The notes under the pieces: model-generated
What the model was told of the DNA's origin: nothing
Databases searched by the model: none
What the model saw: only the letters and a program-made list of their open reading frames with translations
Assembly: GCF_021391535.1 (NCBI RefSeq)
Contig: NZ_CP090066.1
Coordinates: 3,547,501-3,611,500 of the forward strand
DNA length: 64,000 nucleotides
From: Aurantimonas sp. HBX-1
Lineage (GTDB): Bacteria; Pseudomonadota; Alphaproteobacteria; Rhizobiales; Rhizobiaceae
Reading direction: 5' to 3'
Made by a program: the position numbers and the translations under genes
Shown: positions 8,501 through 16,146 of the stretch, in pieces
How positions within the stretch are numbered: the first letter of the stretch is position 1
Layout of the letters: each line of letters starts with the position of its first letter

Positions 8501-9553
8501 TCAGCTTGGGTCGGCAAGGCAGTCGCGCATCGATGCCGCCATGGTCTCGATCAGCTGGAAGTACAGCTCCGGCCCGTCGGCAATATCGGCGCCGAGCGGG
8601 TCGAGCCGGCCGGTGCGGGCGTCGGTGCCCTCGGTCACCATCGAGATGATGCGCGGCTCGAATTGCGGTTCGGCGAAGACGCAGGTGGCGCCGAGTTCGC
8701 GCACGCGCGCCTGGATCTCCGCGACCCGCTCGGCACCGGGCGGCGTTTCGGGATTGATGGTGATCGAGCCGGACGCCTCGAGCCCGAAGCGGTGCTCGAA
8801 ATAATGATAGCCGTCGTGGAAGACGATGAAGCCGCGGCCCTTCACCGGCTCGAGCTCGGCCTGCACCTTTTCCGTCAGCGCGTCGAGGCGCTGGTCGAGC
8901 GCGGCGGTGTTGGCCGCATAGCGCGCGGCGTTGTCCGGATCGGCCGCAGCGAGGGCGTTCTCGATCGCCCCGGCGAGCGCCTTGGCGTTCTGGGGGTCGA
9001 GCCAGACATGCGGATCGAACTCGCCATGCTCATGACCGGCTTCTCCCGCCTCGTGTGCGTGGTCGTGCGGCTCCTCTGCGGCGGCCTCGTGGGCATGATC
9101 ATGTTCCGCGCCGGCCGCCTCTTCCGCATGGGCGTGCTCATGCGCCCCGCCCGCTTCCGCCGCCTCGTGCCCCTCGTGCGCGTGGTCGTGCTTCTCGAAC
9201 GCGCCGCCTTCGCGGAAGGGCAGAAGCTCCAGGCCCGGCGCATCGATCAGCGACACGGACGTGGCGCCGGCGCCGATCGTCTCGATCGGACGCTCCAGGA
9301 AGGTCTCCAGTTCGTGGCCCATCCAGAAGATCAGGTCGGCCTGTTCCAGATCCGCGGCCTGCGACGGCTTCAGCGCGTAACTGTGCGGCGAGCCGGCGCC
9401 GGCGACGATCAGCGACGGCTCGCCGACGCCTTCCATCACCGCCGCGACCAGCGAATGCAGCGGCTTGATGGAGACGACCACATTCGGCGCGGCCGCGGCG
9501 ATGCCGGCCGTGGCGAGGAGCAGCGAGGTGGACAGGGCAAGCAGGCGGACCAT
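8501..9553 (-). CDS. znuA: Zinc ABC transporter substrate-binding protein ZnuA
   Basis: ZnuA is the periplasmic zinc receptor of the ZnuABC importer. The 350-residue product starts with a signal peptide (MVRLLALSTSLLLATAG...AAA). It has the SIKPLHSLVAAVM segment, a GSPHSY metal ligand, the long His/Asp/Glu-rich loop typical of zinc-specific members (repeated HDHAHE-like units over roughly 65 residues), HVWLDPQ, and FHDGYHYFEHRFGL. The start at 9553 follows CTGGAGA. A longer in-frame extension to 9829 runs across the divergent znuC gene and is not real. Zur probably controls it from the shared intergenic region. Confidence 0.96.
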   Translation of the reverse strand: MVRLLALSTSLLLATAGIAAAAPNVVVSIKPLHSLVAAVMEGVGEPSLIVAGAGSPHSYALKPSQAADLEQADLIFWMGHELETFLERPIETIGAGATSVSLIDAPGLELLPFREGGAFEKHDHAHEGHEAAEAGGAHEHAHAEEAAGAEHDHAHEAAAEEPHDHAHEAGEAGHEHGEFDPHVWLDPQNAKALAGAIENALAAADPDNAARYAANTAALDQRLDALTEKVQAELEPVKGRGFIVFHDGYHYFEHRFGLEASGSITINPETPPGAERVAEIQARVRELGATCVFAEPQFEPRIISMVTEGTDARTGRLDPLGADIADGPELYFQLIETMAASMRDCLADPS

Positions 9554-9574
9554 GCGGATCTCCAGAGGATGTTT

Positions 9575-9613
9575 TGTTATCACGTTACATTGTTGCGTAA
9601 TGCTATAACGTAT
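9575..9613. promoter_or_regulatory. Candidate Zur operators between znuA and znuC
   Basis: The AT-rich gap between the divergent znu genes holds two imperfect dyads, TGTTATCACGTTACA (9575-9589) and GTAATGCTATAACGTAT (9597-9613). Both resemble the GTTAT/ATAAC half-sites of Zur boxes. A zur gene ends the znuCB operon, so zinc-dependent repression of both directions is expected. Exact binding positions are inferred. Confidence 0.55.
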
Positions 9614-9662
9614 GAAATATGGAAGCTCAAGTGCCTTTCCCGCATTCGCCTTGGTTGAACCA

Positions 9663-10529
9663 ATGACCGCCTCGTCCCCTCTCGTCTCGCTCGCCGGTGC
9701 CGGCATGCAGCGTTCCGGCCGCTGGCTGGTGCGCGGCGTCGACCTCGAGGTGCGGCCCGGCGAGATCGTCACGCTGATCGGGCCGAACGGCTCGGGGAAG
9801 TCGACCACGGCGAAGCTGGCGCTCGGCATCTGGGCGCCGGCCGAGGGTACGGCGCGGCGCGCCGCGGACCTGCGCGTCGGCTACGTGCCGCAGAAGGTCT
9901 CGGTCGACTGGACGATGCCGCTCACCGTCCAGCGCTTCATGCAGCTGACCAATCGCCTGACCCCGGACGAGATCGCCGCCGCCCTGGCGAGCACCGGCAT
10001 CTCGCATCTGCGCCATGCCGAGGTTCGCGAATTGTCGGGCGGCGAGTTCCAGCGCGCCATGCTGGCGCGGGCGATCGCGCGCAAGCCGCAGCTGCTGGTC
10101 CTCGACGAGCCGGTGCAGGGCGTCGACTTCTCCGGCGAGATCGCGCTCTACGAGCTGATCGTGTCCATCCGCGACCGGCTCGGCTGCGGCATCCTCTTGA
10201 TCTCGCACGATCTGCACGTGGTGATGGCGGCGACCGACCGGGTGATCTGCCTCAACGGCCATATCTGCTGCCAGGGCGCACCGAGCGCCGTGGCGGCGAG
10301 CGACGAGTATCGCCGACTGTTCGGCGACCGCACGGCCGACGCGCTGGCATTCTACCGCCACCACCACGACCACACGCATCTGCCGGACGGGCGGGTGCGC
10401 CAGGCCGACGGCACCGTCACCGACCATTGCGAAGGCCCGCACGATCACGCGGGACACTCCCATGCGGGGCACGACCATGCCGTGGAAACGACCCCCGCGG
10501 CCTCGCATCCGGAGAAGACCCATGCTTGA
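9663..10529 (+). CDS. znuC: Zinc ABC transporter ATP-binding protein ZnuC
   Basis: ZnuC is the cytoplasmic ATPase of the zinc importer. It has a Walker A (GPNGSGKST), a Q-loop in YVPQKVSVDW, the ABC signature LSGGEFQRAML, a Walker B (LLVLDEPVQGVD) and the H-loop LLISHDLHVV. The C-terminus carries a histidine-rich tail (HHHDHTH and HDHAGHSHAGHDHA), as in many ZnuC proteins. I chose the ATG at 9663 (MTASSPLVSL), which begins just before the conserved domain; an ATG at 9612 would start inside the putative Zur site. Its end overlaps the znuB start by eight bases. Confidence 0.95.
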   Translation: MTASSPLVSLAGAGMQRSGRWLVRGVDLEVRPGEIVTLIGPNGSGKSTTAKLALGIWAPAEGTARRAADLRVGYVPQKVSVDWTMPLTVQRFMQLTNRLTPDEIAAALASTGISHLRHAEVRELSGGEFQRAMLARAIARKPQLLVLDEPVQGVDFSGEIALYELIVSIRDRLGCGILLISHDLHVVMAATDRVICLNGHICCQGAPSAVAASDEYRRLFGDRTADALAFYRHHHDHTHLPDGRVRQADGTVTDHCEGPHDHAGHSHAGHDHAVETTPAASHPEKTHA

Positions 10530-11352
10530 CGGCTTCCTCGCCCGCGCCTTCGTGGCGGCGATCGGCGTCGCCCTCGTCGCCGGCCCGCTCGGCTGCTTCA
10601 TCGTCTGGCGGCGGCTCGCCTATTTCGGCGACACGCTGTCGCACGCCGCGCTGCTCGGCGTCGCGCTGGCCTTGCTGCTCGAGGTCAACGTCACGCTGGC
10701 GGTCTTCGTCGTGGCCGCCTTCGTGTCGCTGGCGCTCCTGTGGCTGCAGCGCCGCGCCTCGCTCTCCTCCGATTCGCTGCTCGGCCTCTTGTCGCATTCG
10801 GCGCTCGCCATCGGGCTGGTGGTGATCGCCTTCATGCCGTGGGTGCGGGTCGACCTGATGGGCCTGCTGTTCGGCGACATCCTCGCCGTCTCGCGCACCG
10901 ACATCGCGCTGATCTACGGCGGCGGCGCCCTCGTCCTCGCCGTGCTGGCGGCGATCTGGCGGCCGCTCTTCGCCGCCACGGTCAATGCCGATCTCGCCGC
11001 GGCGGAGGGCATGCGGCCCGAGCGCGCCAATTTGATCTTCATGTTGCTGATGGCGGTGGTCATCGCCATCGCCATGAAGATCGTCGGCGTCCTGCTGATC
11101 ACCGCGCTGCTGATCATTCCGGCCGCGGCGGCGCGGCGGTTCTCGGTGAGCCCGGAGGGCATGGCGGCACTCGCGGCGTTGATCGGCGTCCTCGCCGCCA
11201 TCGGCGGCCTGTTCGGCTCGCTGCAATGGGACACGCCGTCGGGACCGTCCATCGTCGTCGCCGCGCTGCTGCTGTTCCTGGTCAGCCTGTCGCCGCTGGC
11301 CGGCTGGGCCGTGGCGCTGCGCGGCAGGACTGCGGAAGGCGTGCAGCCATGA
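10522..11352 (+). CDS. znuB: Zinc ABC transporter permease ZnuB
   Basis: This inner-membrane permease of the ABC-3 family has 276 residues and about eight hydrophobic segments. FVAAIGVALVAGPLGCFIVW begins the fold, and RLAYFGDTLSHAALLGVAL and LLITALLIIPAAAAR are typical of ZnuB/MntB permeases. The ATG at 10522 lies inside the end of znuC and follows a GGAGAAG ribosome site. The zur gene overlaps its stop codon (ATGA). It forms the channel for zinc delivered by ZnuA and powered by ZnuC. Confidence 0.95.
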   Translation: MLDGFLARAFVAAIGVALVAGPLGCFIVWRRLAYFGDTLSHAALLGVALALLLEVNVTLAVFVVAAFVSLALLWLQRRASLSSDSLLGLLSHSALAIGLVVIAFMPWVRVDLMGLLFGDILAVSRTDIALIYGGGALVLAVLAAIWRPLFAATVNADLAAAEGMRPERANLIFMLLMAVVIAIAMKIVGVLLITALLIIPAAAARRFSVSPEGMAALAALIGVLAAIGGLFGSLQWDTPSGPSIVVAALLLFLVSLSPLAGWAVALRGRTAEGVQP

Positions 11353-11756
11353 CGCCGGCGCACGCCCATCCCCCGCTGACGCGCAACCAGTCGCTGGTGT
11401 ACACGGCGCTGACGCGCGCCCCCGGCCCGCTCAGCGCCTATACGATCCTCGACAATCTGCGCGAGGAGGGGCTGCGGGCACCGCTGCAGGTCTACCGGGC
11501 GCTCGACAAGCTGGTGGTGATCGGCCTCGTCCACCGACTGGAGAGCCTCAACGCCTTCGTCGCCTGCCATCACGGCCACGGCGACCACGACGCGGCGGTG
11601 TTCGCCATCTGCGAGCATTGCGGCAAGGTTCTCGAACTCTCCGACGACGCGACGATCCACCGGCTGGAGACGCTGGCGCGCGACGTCGACTTCGCCGTCG
11701 CCAAGACCACGATCGAACTGCGCGGCCGCTGCGCCGCCTGCGCCGCCGCGGCCTGA
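11349..11756 (+). CDS. zur: Zinc uptake regulator Zur (Fur family)
   Basis: This is a 135-residue Fur-family repressor. The N-terminal winged helix (LTRNQSLVYTALTRA ... YRALDKLVVIGLVHRL) is followed by a metal-binding part with CHHGHGDHD, CEHC and CAAC. The paired CxxC motifs form the structural zinc site. The ATGA overlap with znuB and its place in a znu operon identify it as Zur rather than Fur or PerR. It is expected to close the feedback loop by repressing znuA and znuCB-zur when zinc is sufficient. Confidence 0.93.
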   Translation: MTPAHAHPPLTRNQSLVYTALTRAPGPLSAYTILDNLREEGLRAPLQVYRALDKLVVIGLVHRLESLNAFVACHHGHGDHDAAVFAICEHCGKVLELSDDATIHRLETLARDVDFAVAKTTIELRGRCAACAAAA

Positions 11757-11835
11757 GGCGAACCGCCGCCGAGGCTTTCGTTCGCGGCGGCGGCGCGCTA
11801 GCCTGCCCGCCGCAATGGAACAGCGGACCCGCCCG

Positions 11836-12318
11836 ATGACCGAAACCCATTCCCACGAGCCGCGCTGGAAGCATGACGGCGTGCGCGTCATCAAGGGCGA
11901 CCAGCTCGATCCCAACACCGCCCAGACCCCCGGCATGTTTCGTCAGGCGGCGATCAATCACGCCCGCGTCGGCGCCCAGAAGATCTGGGCCGGCACCGTG
12001 ACGATCGAGCCGGACGCCAAGACCGGCGTGCATCACCACGGCGCGCTGGAAAGCGTCATCTTCGTGCTGCGCGGCAAGGCCCGGATGCGCTGGGGCGACC
12101 GCCTGGAATTCGTTGCCGAGGCAGGGCCCGGCGACTTCATCTTCGTGCCGCCCTACGTGCCGCACCAGGAGATCAACGCCGATCCCGGCGAGCCGCTCGA
12201 ATGCGTGCTGGTGCGTTCCGACAACGAGGCGGTGGTGGTCAACATTCCCGACATCGACCCGGTCGAGGCGCCCGAAACCGTCCTTTGGATCGACCCGATC
12301 CACCGACACCCGGAATGA
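11836..12318 (+). CDS. Cupin-domain protein
   Basis: This is a small single-cupin protein of about 160 residues. Cupin motif 1 is visible as GVHHHGALESVIFVLRG, with the two metal-binding His and the Glu. Motif 2 is PGDFIFVPPYVPHQEIN, with the third His. The remainder is beta-rich. Such proteins bind a metal ion and act as sugar or small-acid isomerases or dioxygenases, or as ligand sensors; which applies here is unknown. The start could also be the ATG at 11815, seven codons earlier; neither has a strong ribosome site. The ribokinase gene begins only seven bases after its stop, suggesting co-transcription. Confidence 0.85.
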   Translation: MTETHSHEPRWKHDGVRVIKGDQLDPNTAQTPGMFRQAAINHARVGAQKIWAGTVTIEPDAKTGVHHHGALESVIFVLRGKARMRWGDRLEFVAEAGPGDFIFVPPYVPHQEINADPGEPLECVLVRSDNEAVVVNIPDIDPVEAPETVLWIDPIHRHPE

Positions 12319-12325
12319 CCCCGCG

Positions 12326-13279
12326 ATGAGCGTCCAAGCGCCGGCGGCGGCCACGGTCGTGGTGTTCGGCTCGCTGAATGTCGACCTCGTCTGCCGGGTC
12401 GAGACCATCCCGCGGCCGGGCGAGACGGTGCTGGCGCCGGGCTACGACCAGCTGTTCGGCGGCAAGGGGGCAAACCAGGCGGTCGCCGCCGCGCGGGCGC
12501 TGGGCGGGGAAGGCCGGGTCGCCATGGTGGGTGCCGTCGGCGGGGACGAGCTGGGCCGGGCCGTCACCGCCAATCTCGCGTCGGAAGGCATCGACATGTC
12601 GGCCATCCAGACGGTGGCGGACCGCACCGGCTGCGCCTTCATCAGCATCGACGCTGCCGGCGAGAACGCCATCACCGTCGCCAGCGGCGCCAACGGCCGT
12701 CTCGCCGCGGCGGGGCTGGACGACGACCGGCTTGGTGCGGGGAGCGTCCTCGTGCTGCAGATGGAGACGCCGCTCGCCGAGAGCCTCGCCGCCGCGACGA
12801 AGGCGCGGGCGCGCGGCGCGCCGGTGATCGTCAACCTGGCGCCGGTGCCGCGCGGGCTCGACGCGCCGACGCTCACGCAACTTCTGTCGCTGACCGACTG
12901 CCTGGTGGTGAACGAGACGGAGCTGGCCGCCGCCGCGGGTCTGGCGGATCTTGCGACAGGCGACGCCGCCGAACAGGCCCGCAGGCTGGCGGAGCGCTAC
13001 GGCATCGTAGTGATCGCCACGCTGGGCGCCGAGGGCGCGGTGGTCGCGGACGCCGCGGGGCCACCCAGCCGGATCGCGGCCCACAAGGTGACGGTGGTCG
13101 ACACGACAGGCGCCGGCGACACGTTCGTGGGCGTGCTGGCGGCCGGGCTCGCGGCCGGACTCGCCCTCTCCGATGCGGCCCGCCGGGCGGTTGTCGCCGG
13201 TTCCCTCGCCTGCCGGAAGCTCGGCGCCCAGTCCGCCATGCCAACCGGTGCCGAGATCGACGCCGCGCTGGGGGCCTGA
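12326..13279 (+). CDS. rbsK: Ribokinase (PfkB family)
   Basis: Phosphorylates ribose or a related sugar at the 5-hydroxyl. The 317-residue protein has the N-terminal VVVFGSLNVDLVCRVE, PfkB signature 1 (FGGKGANQAVAAARALG), the NETEL segment and signature 2 containing the catalytic Asp (DTTGAGDTFVGVLA). Length and motifs match ribokinases closely. The start at 12326 is chosen because the upstream frame overlaps the cupin gene. No ribose transporter is adjacent, and the cupin gene seven bases upstream is its only close partner, so the real sugar is not certain. Confidence 0.88.
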   Translation: MSVQAPAAATVVVFGSLNVDLVCRVETIPRPGETVLAPGYDQLFGGKGANQAVAAARALGGEGRVAMVGAVGGDELGRAVTANLASEGIDMSAIQTVADRTGCAFISIDAAGENAITVASGANGRLAAAGLDDDRLGAGSVLVLQMETPLAESLAAATKARARGAPVIVNLAPVPRGLDAPTLTQLLSLTDCLVVNETELAAAAGLADLATGDAAEQARRLAERYGIVVIATLGAEGAVVADAAGPPSRIAAHKVTVVDTTGAGDTFVGVLAAGLAAGLALSDAARRAVVAGSLACRKLGAQSAMPTGAEIDAALGA

Positions 13280-13358
13280 CCGGGCACATTATCGCGAGGC
13301 TTCGCGCTGCCGCCATCTGCGGGTAAGCTCCCCGAGCCCTGCCGCCTGGAGCCCGCCG

Positions 13359-13898
13359 ATGACGCCGATCGACGCCTATCTGCCAGAGGACCGGCGCTAT
13401 CCGGTCCTCTCCCGCCTGCTGCACTGGCTGGTCGCCGTCCTCGTCCTCGCGGTCTGGCCGCTCGGCATGGTGATCAAGTTCATCAACGAGGACACCAAGC
13501 TCAGCTTCTACATGCTGCACGAATCGCTCGGCTTCCTGATCCTCTGGCTGATGCTGGCGCGGCTCGCCGTGCGGCTGCTACGGCCGCCGCCGCCCGGCCC
13601 GCCTTTGCCGGTCTGGGAGGAACGCGCCGCCGCGACGGTGCATGCGCTGCTTTATGTTGCGCTGATCGCCCAGCCCATCATCGGCTTCCTGACCACCAAC
13701 GCCTTCGGCTTCCCACTCGACTGGTTCGGCCTCGTCACCGTCTGGAGCCCGATCGGCAAATCGGACGCGGCGGAGACGCTGAAGACCGTCCACATCTTCC
13801 TCGGCTGGAGCATCCTCGTCCTGTTCGCGCTGCATATCGGCGGCGTGCTGCACCATCACGTCCTGCGCCGCGACCCGACCCTGCAGCGCATGCTCTAG
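13359..13898 (+). CDS. Cytochrome b561-family membrane protein
   Basis: The 179-residue protein has four transmembrane segments with histidines placed as haem ligands (RLLHWLVAVLVL, FYMLHESLGFLILW, TVHALLYVALI, TVHIFLGWSILVLFALHIG). This is the prokaryotic cytochrome b561 (YodB/CybB) pattern, a di-haem quinol-linked electron carrier of the inner membrane. Its partner is not encoded nearby. The TAG stop forms one end of a 14-bp palindrome shared with the convergent methyltransferase gene. Confidence 0.88.
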   Translation: MTPIDAYLPEDRRYPVLSRLLHWLVAVLVLAVWPLGMVIKFINEDTKLSFYMLHESLGFLILWLMLARLAVRLLRPPPPGPPLPVWEERAAATVHALLYVALIAQPIIGFLTTNAFGFPLDWFGLVTVWSPIGKSDAAETLKTVHIFLGWSILVLFALHIGGVLHHHVLRRDPTLQRML

Positions 13899-13909
13899 CC
13901 GGCCGGCTA
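13896..13909. terminator. Palindrome joining two convergent stop codons
   Basis: TAGCCGGCCGGCTA is a perfect 14-bp palindrome. Its first three bases are the cytochrome b561 stop and its last three, read on the minus strand, are the methyltransferase stop. It may act as a weak bidirectional terminator, but there is no T-run. Confidence 0.35.
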
Positions 13910-14692
13910 TTTCGGCAGGGCCAGCACGTCGAGATGGCCGACCCGGCAGAAGCTGGAACCGACCACAGCGAGGCGCGCGTCGAGCCATGCGGCGATCTCC
14001 GCCTCGGGCATTTCTCCGGTCTCGCCCACCGCCGTCGCCATGCCCTCGACGAACTTCGTCTGCAGCCCCGTCATGCTGGCGTCGAGCCGCCAGGGGCTCG
14101 GCGCGGTGCGGACATCGAGTCCCTGCGCGGCAAGCTCTTCGGCGAGCACGGCGCCCGCGTCCGGCCCGAGCGCCGCGCCGAGGCCCTTGTCGCCGCGCTG
14201 GTGCGCGTTGAACAGCGCAATGACGGCTGCGTCCTGCGGATGCGGCAGATCGAAGGCGATCGTCCCGTCGTAGCTGAGCGCGGCATAGAGGCCGATGCGT
14301 TCTCGCGCGAGCCGCTTTGCAAGACCGGCGACGAAGTCCCGCGAAGCGAGGTCGAACAGCGCCGATGCCGTGGCGAGCCGGGCCGGCTTGAGTTCGAGCG
14401 CATCGAGCTCGCCGAGATCGGCGAGGACGGCCTCTACGGTGCTGCCGGCGGGCCGCCGCCGCTCGGCCTCGGCCAAGAGGGCCGGGTCGTTGTCGACTAG
14501 CCGCCAGCGCAGGCCCGGCACCAGCGGCCCGAGCGTCCGCAGCGTCGAACCAGTACCGCAACCAAGGTCGACGGCGAGCGCGTTCGGCCTGGCGGAGAGA
14601 TAGGCGGCCGCCGCTTCCAGCAGCCCCCTGTCCCTTGCGGCGATGTCGGCCGGCTCCCGCAGGTCGAGCCAGCGTGCCTCGAAGCCGCTCAT
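13907..14692 (-). CDS. Class I SAM-dependent methyltransferase
   Basis: The 261-residue protein has motif I ALAVDLGCGTGSTLRTL, an acidic motif II (WRLVDNDPALLAEAE) and a later VLADLGELDAL, the usual SAM-binding pattern. A SYDGTIAFDLPHPQDAAV segment and a HQRGDKGLGAALGPDAG segment follow and may form the acceptor site. The ATG at 14692 overlaps the stop of the glycosyltransferase (ATGA). It is the last gene of a four-gene operon with an MDR dehydrogenase, a PTPS-like protein and a glycosyltransferase. A small-molecule acceptor made by that pathway is therefore likely, but not shown. Confidence 0.88.
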   Translation of the reverse strand: MSGFEARWLDLREPADIAARDRGLLEAAAAYLSARPNALAVDLGCGTGSTLRTLGPLVPGLRWRLVDNDPALLAEAERRRPAGSTVEAVLADLGELDALELKPARLATASALFDLASRDFVAGLAKRLARERIGLYAALSYDGTIAFDLPHPQDAAVIALFNAHQRGDKGLGAALGPDAGAVLAEELAAQGLDVRTAPSPWRLDASMTGLQTKFVEGMATAVGETGEMPEAEIAAWLDARLAVVGSSFCRVGHLDVLALPK

Positions 14693-15735
14693 CGCGCCAC
14701 TCCTTCCAGGGCTGCGGAGAGCACCGCCGCCGATTGCTGCCACGTCGGCAGCTTCTGCCCCGCCGCATGCGACGCCGCCGCCATCTTCGCCCGCAGCGCC
14801 GGGTCGGCCAGCAGCCGGCCGAGACCATCGGCGAACGCGGCGACGTCCCCCGGAGCGACGAGGATGCCGGCGGATTCCGGCACGACGTCGCCGACCGCGC
14901 CAGCCCGGCAGGCGACGATCGGCAGGCCGTTCGCCATCGCCTCGGCGAACACCATGCCGTAGCCCTCGTAGCGGCTGGCGAGGGCGAAGATGTCGGCGCG
15001 ACGATATTCCGGGGCGACGTCCGGCAGGGCGCCGGCGAGTTCGATCCGGTCCGATAGGCCGCTGGCGGCGATCTGGTCGCGCAACGCCGCCGTCGTCGCC
15101 GGGTCGGCGTCCAGGCCGCCGACGATGCGGCAGCGCCAGTCATGGTCGGCAAGGCGGGCGAGCGCCGCGACCAGCGTCGCATGGTCCTTGCGGGGGATCG
15201 CCGTGCCGACGGCGAGGATCACCGGCGCACCGCCGCTGCCCGTGGCATGCGGCGCCGGGTCGGTACCGGGCAGCGCGACGGTGAGGCGGCCGGGTTCGAC
15301 GCCCCAGTTGGCGACCAGTTCCCGCGCCGTCGCCGGGCTGGTGACCACCACCTGCTCGGCGACGCCGAGCGCGGCCCGTTCCGAGCGATCGAGCCTTTCC
15401 CGCTCCGCCGTCGAGAGCCCCGCCTCCAGCGCCAGCGGATGGTGCACCAGCGCCACCAGCCGGAGCCGGCCCGCCTGGGCGGTGACGATGTTCGGCATCG
15501 CCCCGAAGGCAAGCCCGTCGACCAGCACCAGCGTGCCGTCCGGAATCGCGGCGAAGGCGGCCGCCGTCGCTTCGAGATCGGCCGGACTCGGGGCCGGGAA
15601 GCTGCCGGGCAGCGCCAGATGCGTCACGTCCCGGCCGAGACCGGCGAGTTCCGCCATCATCCGCCGGTCGTAGCCATAGCCGCCGCTGCGGGTCTCGATG
15701 TCCCCTGGGATGGCGAAAACCAGCCGTCGCGTCAA
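14689..15735 (-). CDS. Glycosyltransferase, family 4 (GT-B fold)
   Basis: The C-terminal half of this protein shows the GT1/GT4 nucleotide-sugar domain: VILAVGTAIPRKDHATLVAAL, then SRYEGYGMVFAEAMANGLPIV with the conserved E-x7-E pattern. The N-terminal half begins RRLVFAIPGDIETRSGGYGYDRRM, as in many GT4 enzymes. I start at TTG 15735, because TTGA overlaps the PTPS-like stop in the way ATGA overlaps join the other genes here. A GTG at 15753 adds six residues. The donor sugar is unknown. The operon context suggests glycosylation of a pterin-like or other GTP-derived compound, which is inference. Confidence 0.88.
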   Translation of the reverse strand: MTRRLVFAIPGDIETRSGGYGYDRRMMAELAGLGRDVTHLALPGSFPAPSPADLEATAAAFAAIPDGTLVLVDGLAFGAMPNIVTAQAGRLRLVALVHHPLALEAGLSTAERERLDRSERAALGVAEQVVVTSPATARELVANWGVEPGRLTVALPGTDPAPHATGSGGAPVILAVGTAIPRKDHATLVAALARLADHDWRCRIVGGLDADPATTAALRDQIAASGLSDRIELAGALPDVAPEYRRADIFALASRYEGYGMVFAEAMANGLPIVACRAGAVGDVVPESAGILVAPGDVAAFADGLGRLLADPALRAKMAAASHAAGQKLPTWQQSAAVLSAALEGVAR

Positions 15736-16130
15736 AGATCGGCCTCGTACCACGCCCGGGCGACATGGGATTCGTGCAGCTGGATCTTCAGGCGGACGAC
15801 CTTCTGCCCGCCGGTGCCGAGGGCGCCGGCTTCGATCCGCTTGGCGATCTCCCTGAAGATGTGCCGGGCGAGGAATTCCGTCGTCGTCACCTTGCCGGCG
15901 AAGATCTCCAGCGCGTCGAGGTTCTGGTAGTTCAGCGGCTTCAGCGTCTCGGACAGGATCTGGGTGGCAAGCCCGATGTCGATCGCGAGCCCGTCGTCGT
16001 CGATGTCCTCGGTGAAGAAGGCGGCGTCGACCACGAAGGTCGCGCCGTGCATGCCCTGCGCCGGGCCGAACACCTCGCGCGGCAGGCTGTGGGCGATCAT
16101 CATGTGGTCGCGAACTTCGACGGCGAACAT
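15732..16130 (-). CDS. 6-pyruvoyl-tetrahydropterin synthase / QueD-like protein with altered active site
   Basis: The 132-residue size and overall pattern (MFAVEVRDHMMIAHSLP, then KVTTTEFLARHIFREI, then QLHESHVARAWYE) fit the PTPS/QueD fold. Canonical members bind zinc through three His, one at AAH and two in an HGH motif, and carry a catalytic Cys just before HGH. Here His14 and His28 are present, but HGH reads HGA (Ala30) and no Cys precedes it. It may therefore catalyse a different reaction or bind a pterin without turning it over. The ATG at 16130 follows AAAGGA. The upstream dehydrogenase ends 16 bases earlier, and the downstream glycosyltransferase overlaps its stop. Confidence 0.85.
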   Translation of the reverse strand: MFAVEVRDHMMIAHSLPREVFGPAQGMHGATFVVDAAFFTEDIDDDGLAIDIGLATQILSETLKPLNYQNLDALEIFAGKVTTTEFLARHIFREIAKRIEAGALGTGGQKVVRLKIQLHESHVARAWYEADL

Positions 16131-16146
16131 GGGCAGTCCTTTCGGG

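Noticed and set aside
11763..11793. GC-rich inverted repeat CCGCCGCCG / CGGCGGCGG after zur as a terminator.
   Set aside because: The arms are simple triplet repeats expected by chance in such GC-rich DNA, and there is no T-run.
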